Origin: Palsa-601 sp052146895
GTDB lineage: Bacteria; Actinomycetota; Acidimicrobiia; Acidimicrobiales; Bog-793
Assembly (NCBI GenBank): GCA_052146895.1
Contig: JBKQLZ010000041.1
Coordinates: forward strand, 1 to 9,495
Length of the DNA: 9,495 nt
Direction of reading: 5' to 3'
The translations under genes were made by a program, and so were the position numbers. The notes beneath the pieces are model-generated. The model saw only the letters and a list, made by a program, of their open reading frames with translations, was not told the DNA's origin and ran no database searches. How positions within the stretch are numbered: position 1 is the stretch's first letter; each line of letters begins with the position of its first letter. Below, piece by piece: positions 6,841 to 9,495 of this stretch.

Positions 6841-6868
6841 TTGATCGGTGAGACGCGTGTCCTACATC
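6841..6868 (+). promoter_or_regulatory. Weak promoter candidate for the exporter operon
   Basis: TTGATC (6841-6846) and TACATC (6863-6868) are separated by 16 bases. The -35 box fits four of six consensus bases and the -10 box three of six. The position, 44 bases before the exporter start and just after the putative terminator, is sensible. The match alone would not be convincing. Confidence 0.25.
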
Positions 6869-6899
6869 GATGATGAGTCCGTAGCCGGCCTGCATGAAG

Positions 6900-6904
6900 A
6901 AGGA
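6900..6904 (+). promoter_or_regulatory. Ribosome binding site that favours GTG 6913 as exporter start
   Basis: AAGGA at 6900-6904 lies eight bases before GTG 6913, a normal spacing. It overlaps or directly touches the competing ATG at 6904, which would leave that ATG without a usable site. An in-frame TGA at 6895-6897 rules out any start further upstream. Confidence 0.55.
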
Positions 6905-6912
6905 TGGCGCAC

Positions 6913-8664
6913 GTGCTGATCCGGTTGCTCCGCACTCACCTCCGCCCCTACCGGCGCCTCGTCACGGTCGTCGTCGGGTTGCTCGTAATCCAGACTGTCG
7001 GAAACCTCTACCTCCCGAACCTCAACGCCGACATCATCAACAACGGCGTCGTCACAGGGAACCTGCACTACATCGTGACCACCGGTGTGATCATGCTTGC
7101 GATCACCCTCGGTCTCGGGGTCGTATCGATCGTCGCAGTTTATTTCGCGTCGCGCACCTCGATGGGTGTCGGCGCGGACATCCGTGAGGCGGTGTTCACG
7201 CGCGTGCAGTCGTTCTCGGCGCGCGACATCGACCGCTTCGGGACGCCGTCGTTGATCACGCGGAACACGAACGACATCCAACAGATCCAGCTCTTCTTGC
7301 AGATGGCCCTCACGATGATGGTGATCGCGCCGATCATGAGCGTCGGCGGGGTGATCCTGGCGATCAAGGAGGGCGCGGCACTTTCCCCATTGCTCGCCGT
7401 CGCGGTGCCGGTGATGGCGGTCTTCATCGGTCTCGTGTTGAAGATGGTCGTGCCGAAGTTCCGTACCATGCAGACCAAGATCGATCGCATCAATTTGGTG
7501 CTGCGCGAGCAGATCACCGGTGTGCGGGTGATCCGAGCTTTCGTGCGGGGCAAGCCGGAAGCCGAGCGGTTCGCCGAGGCGAACGCCGATCTCACCGCGA
7601 CAGCGCTGTCAGTGAACCGGATCTTCGCTCTCATGCTCCCGACGATCATGGTGATCCTCAACCTCTCGAGCGTTGCCGTCTTGTGGTTTGGGGGTCGATT
7701 GGTGAGCGAGGGGTCGATGCCGATCGGCAACCTCACCGCATTTCTCACCTACATCTTGCAGATCCTCATGTCCGTGATGATGGCAGTGATGGTGGCGATC
7801 CTCATGCCTCGCGCGATGGCGAGCGCTGAGCGGATCGAAGAGGTCCTCGACACCACGCCATCGATCGTCGACCCGCCTAGCTCGATCCGACGGCCAACTT
7901 CCATCGGACCGTCCGGCTCTCCGGACCTGGTTCGCTTCGATGGCGTGAGCTTCGGCTACCCGGGAAGCGAACGGCCGGTGCTCACGGAGATCTCTTTTGT
8001 CCTCCAGCCCGGCGAGACGAGCGCGATCATCGGCGGGACCGGGAGCGGCAAGACGACGCTCCTCAACTTGATCCCGCGGTTCTTCGACGCGACCGCGGGC
8101 TCGGTGCTCGTGAACCGCGTCGACGTCCGCGAGCAAGAGCTCGAACAGCTGTGGAGCGCCCTCGGCCTTGTCCCCCAGGCCGCCTATCTGTTCAGCGGCA
8201 CCGTCGCGAGCAACCTCCGATTCGGAAACGCCGACGCGACCGACGCCCAGCTCTGGCATGCCCTCGAGGTGGCACAGGCGAGCGATTTCGTGGCGACAAT
8301 GCCCGGTGGGCTCGAAGCCCCGATCGACCAGGGCGGCACGAACGTCTCGGGAGGCCAACGCCAGCGTCTCTCGATCGCCCGCGCCCTCGTCAAGGCGCCC
8401 CCGGTGTACCTCTTCGATGACTGCTTCTCCGCGCTCGATGCCGCAACCGACGCGCGGCTGCGCGCCGCTCTGCGCGAGGAGACGCGCAAGGCCGCGGTGC
8501 TGATTGTCGCCCAGCGGGTGAGCACGATCATGCACGCGGACCGGATCATCGTCTTGGACGAAGGTCGGGTTGTGGGGATGGGCACCCATCGTGCCCTCAT
8601 CGACACCTGCGATCCCTATCGCGAGATCGTCGTCTCCCAGCTCGGCGAGGACGCCGCAGCATGA
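6913..8664 (+). CDS. Heterodimeric ABC exporter, first half-transporter with degenerate catalytic site
   Basis: The protein has 583 residues from GTG 6913 (586 if ATG 6904 is used). MLIRLLRTHLRPYRR is a familiar beginning for this family and has the better ribosome binding site. Six membrane segments lie at about 16-36, 53-79, 131-151, 157-180, 238-260 and 272-297 (type IV exporter fold). The ATPase domain begins near residue 336: A-loop Tyr349, Walker A GGTGSGKT 374-381, Gln422, signature VSGGQRQR 478-485, Walker B VYLFDDC 498-504. The catalytic Glu after Walker B is Asp503 and the switch His is Gln534 (VAQRVST). Established: this Asp/Gln pair marks the degenerate-site subunit of heterodimeric exporters such as TM287/288; the partner supplies the active site. 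The partner gene overlaps the stop codon as ATGA. Likely exports drugs, lipids or another hydrophobic compound; the substrate is unknown. Confidence 0.94.
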   Translation: MLIRLLRTHLRPYRRLVTVVVGLLVIQTVGNLYLPNLNADIINNGVVTGNLHYIVTTGVIMLAITLGLGVVSIVAVYFASRTSMGVGADIREAVFTRVQSFSARDIDRFGTPSLITRNTNDIQQIQLFLQMALTMMVIAPIMSVGGVILAIKEGAALSPLLAVAVPVMAVFIGLVLKMVVPKFRTMQTKIDRINLVLREQITGVRVIRAFVRGKPEAERFAEANADLTATALSVNRIFALMLPTIMVILNLSSVAVLWFGGRLVSEGSMPIGNLTAFLTYILQILMSVMMAVMVAILMPRAMASAERIEEVLDTTPSIVDPPSSIRRPTSIGPSGSPDLVRFDGVSFGYPGSERPVLTEISFVLQPGETSAIIGGTGSGKTTLLNLIPRFFDATAGSVLVNRVDVREQELEQLWSALGLVPQAAYLFSGTVASNLRFGNADATDAQLWHALEVAQASDFVATMPGGLEAPIDQGGTNVSGGQRQRLSIARALVKAPPVYLFDDCFSALDAATDARLRAALREETRKAAVLIVAQRVSTIMHADRIIVLDEGRVVGMGTHRALIDTCDPYREIVVSQLGEDAAA

Positions 8665-9495
8665 TGGGGCGACCCGGTGGCGGGATGCGCGCCGGCGTGA
8701 TGGGCGCGGGTGGCGGTGCACCCGTCGAGAAGAGCAAGGACTTCTGGGGGACGCTGCGTCGCCTCCTTCGGCGGCTCGGGCCCGACCAATTCCGGATCCT
8801 TGTCGCGCTCGCTTTCGGCGTTGTCTCGGTGGGGTTCACCGTGAGCGGCCCGAGGATCCTCGGCAACGCGACGAACGTGCTCTTCAACGGCGTGATCGGG
8901 AAGCTCTTGCATCCGGGGGTCACGAAGAACCAGGCGATCGTGTCGCTTCGCACGCACGGCGAGAGCCAGATCGCCAGGATGATCTCGGCAATGAACCTGA
9001 CGCCCGGCAAGGGCGTGGACATCGGCGAGCTGGGCAAGGTACTTGGGCTGGCTGCGCTCGTCTACGCCGCGGGTGCTGCGTTCAACTACGGACAGGGCTT
9101 CCTCTTGGCAGGTGTCGCGCAGCGGGCGATGTCCGGGCTGCGACGCGACGTCGAAGACAAGCTCACCCGGTTGCCGCTGCGGTACTTCGACAGCCATCCC
9201 CACGGCGACATCTTGAGCCGGGTCACAAACGACATCGACAACCTGACGACGACTGTGCAACAGGGCCTCAGCCAGCTGTTGACGTCGATTCTCACGATCT
9301 GTGGCGTGCTTGCGATGATGTTCTGGATCTCGCCGATTCTCGCTGCGGTCTCGGCGGTCACGATCCCGCTTGCGATCGTGGTCACCTTCCTGATTGCGAG
9401 GCGTTCGCAGCTGCAGTTCGCGCTGCAGTGGGATCAGACCGGCGACCTTAACGGTCTCGTCGAAGAGACCCATACCGGACACTCCCTCGTCCAGG
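8661..9495 (+). CDS. Heterodimeric ABC exporter, second half-transporter, N-terminal part (runs off the window)
   Basis: The frame starts at ATG 8661, overlapping the TGA of the first half-transporter (ATGA), and stays open for 278 codons to the right edge. A second in-frame ATG follows at once at 8664. GAGGA (8647-8651) is nine bases upstream. The chain starts with a Gly/Met-rich cytoplasmic tail (1-20), then PVEKSKDFWGTLRRLLRRLGP leads into membrane segment 1 (about 44-65). A long outside loop of about 58 residues follows (66-123), then segments at about 125-150, 203-222 and 224-245. RYFDSHPHGDILSRVTNDID (174-193) is the conserved intracellular loop motif of these exporters, and FWISP lies between segments 3 and 4. 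The ATPase domain lies beyond the window. Prediction from the degenerate first subunit: this partner carries the intact Walker B Glu and switch His. Together the two form one export pump. Confidence 0.92.
   Translation, partial: MMGRPGGGMRAGVMGAGGGAPVEKSKDFWGTLRRLLRRLGPDQFRILVALAFGVVSVGFTVSGPRILGNATNVLFNGVIGKLLHPGVTKNQAIVSLRTHGESQIARMISAMNLTPGKGVDIGELGKVLGLAALVYAAGAAFNYGQGFLLAGVAQRAMSGLRRDVEDKLTRLPLRYFDSHPHGDILSRVTNDIDNLTTTVQQGLSQLLTSILTICGVLAMMFWISPILAAVSAVTIPLAIVVTFLIARRSQLQFALQWDQTGDLNGLVEETHTGHSLVQ

Noticed and set aside
6904..6912. ATG at 6904 as exporter start
   Set aside because: The only ribosome binding site touches this ATG, whereas GTG 6913 has normal spacing and begins the family-typical N-terminus. 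Not excluded; it changes the protein by only three residues.
7609..8721. Minus-strand frame of 370 codons opposite the exporter gene
   Set aside because: His/Arg/Asp-rich product without domain features, fully opposite a motif-complete exporter.
8570..9451. Plus-strand frame of 293 codons near the right edge
   Set aside because: Arg-rich product without membrane segments. The frame from 8661 in another phase gives an exporter membrane domain with the conserved loop motif and runs to the edge, so it is the real gene.
1..9495. RNA genes, CRISPR arrays, insertion sequences, attachment sites, riboswitches
   Set aside because: On reading the gaps and ends I saw no tRNA-like cloverleaf, no spaced repeats, no transposase or terminal inverted repeats, and no riboswitch-like leader. 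The gene gaps are all under 230 bases.
663..9495. A combined importer-exporter system as one new functional unit
   Set aside because: The two transporters are separated by a hairpin and a 110-base gap with a weak promoter candidate, and no shared enzyme or regulator links them. Simple adjacency is the better reading.

Overview
The window is GC-rich, densely packed and entirely plus-strand. GTG and TTG starts, short or overlapping gene junctions, two peptide-transporter ATPases fused into one chain, and a two-gene exporter of a type common in high-GC Gram-positives all point to an actinomycetote. The moderate rather than extreme GC and the style of the binding protein would fit an acidimicrobial or thermoleophilic lineage, but that is an impression; the window has no phylogenetic marker.

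Layout. (1) Bases 2-475 are the 3' end of a secreted beta-strand-repeat (beta-solenoid) surface protein, cut by the window edge and followed by a hairpin at 480-513. (2) Bases 663-6684 form one importer operon of the Dpp/Opp (peptide) ABC class: a lipoprotein solute-binding protein, two permeases and one double ATPase. Two very short reading frames with good ribosome binding sites sit at junctions: a 13-codon frame whose stop overlaps the start of permease 1, and a 23-codon frame that overlaps the ATPase stop. A 9-bp hairpin at 6771-6801 probably ends the unit. (3) From 6913 to the right edge lies a heterodimeric type IV ABC exporter. The first half-transporter is complete and has a degenerate catalytic site (Asp for Glu, Gln for His). 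The second starts at 8661 in an ATGA overlap, reads without a stop to the edge, and has no NBD in the window.

How the genes work together. The lipoprotein would catch a peptide-like solute outside the membrane and deliver it to the two-permease channel. The fused ATPase would drive uptake; each of its halves ends in the same four-cysteine arrangement, which in this family has been linked to a [4Fe-4S] cluster. The exporter behind it looks like a separate unit that pumps an unknown, probably hydrophobic or drug-like, compound outward.

I did not find an undescribed multi-gene system. The points most worth a second look are the two junction mini-ORFs, the perfect palindrome over the ATPase ribosome binding site, and the duplicated cysteine module.
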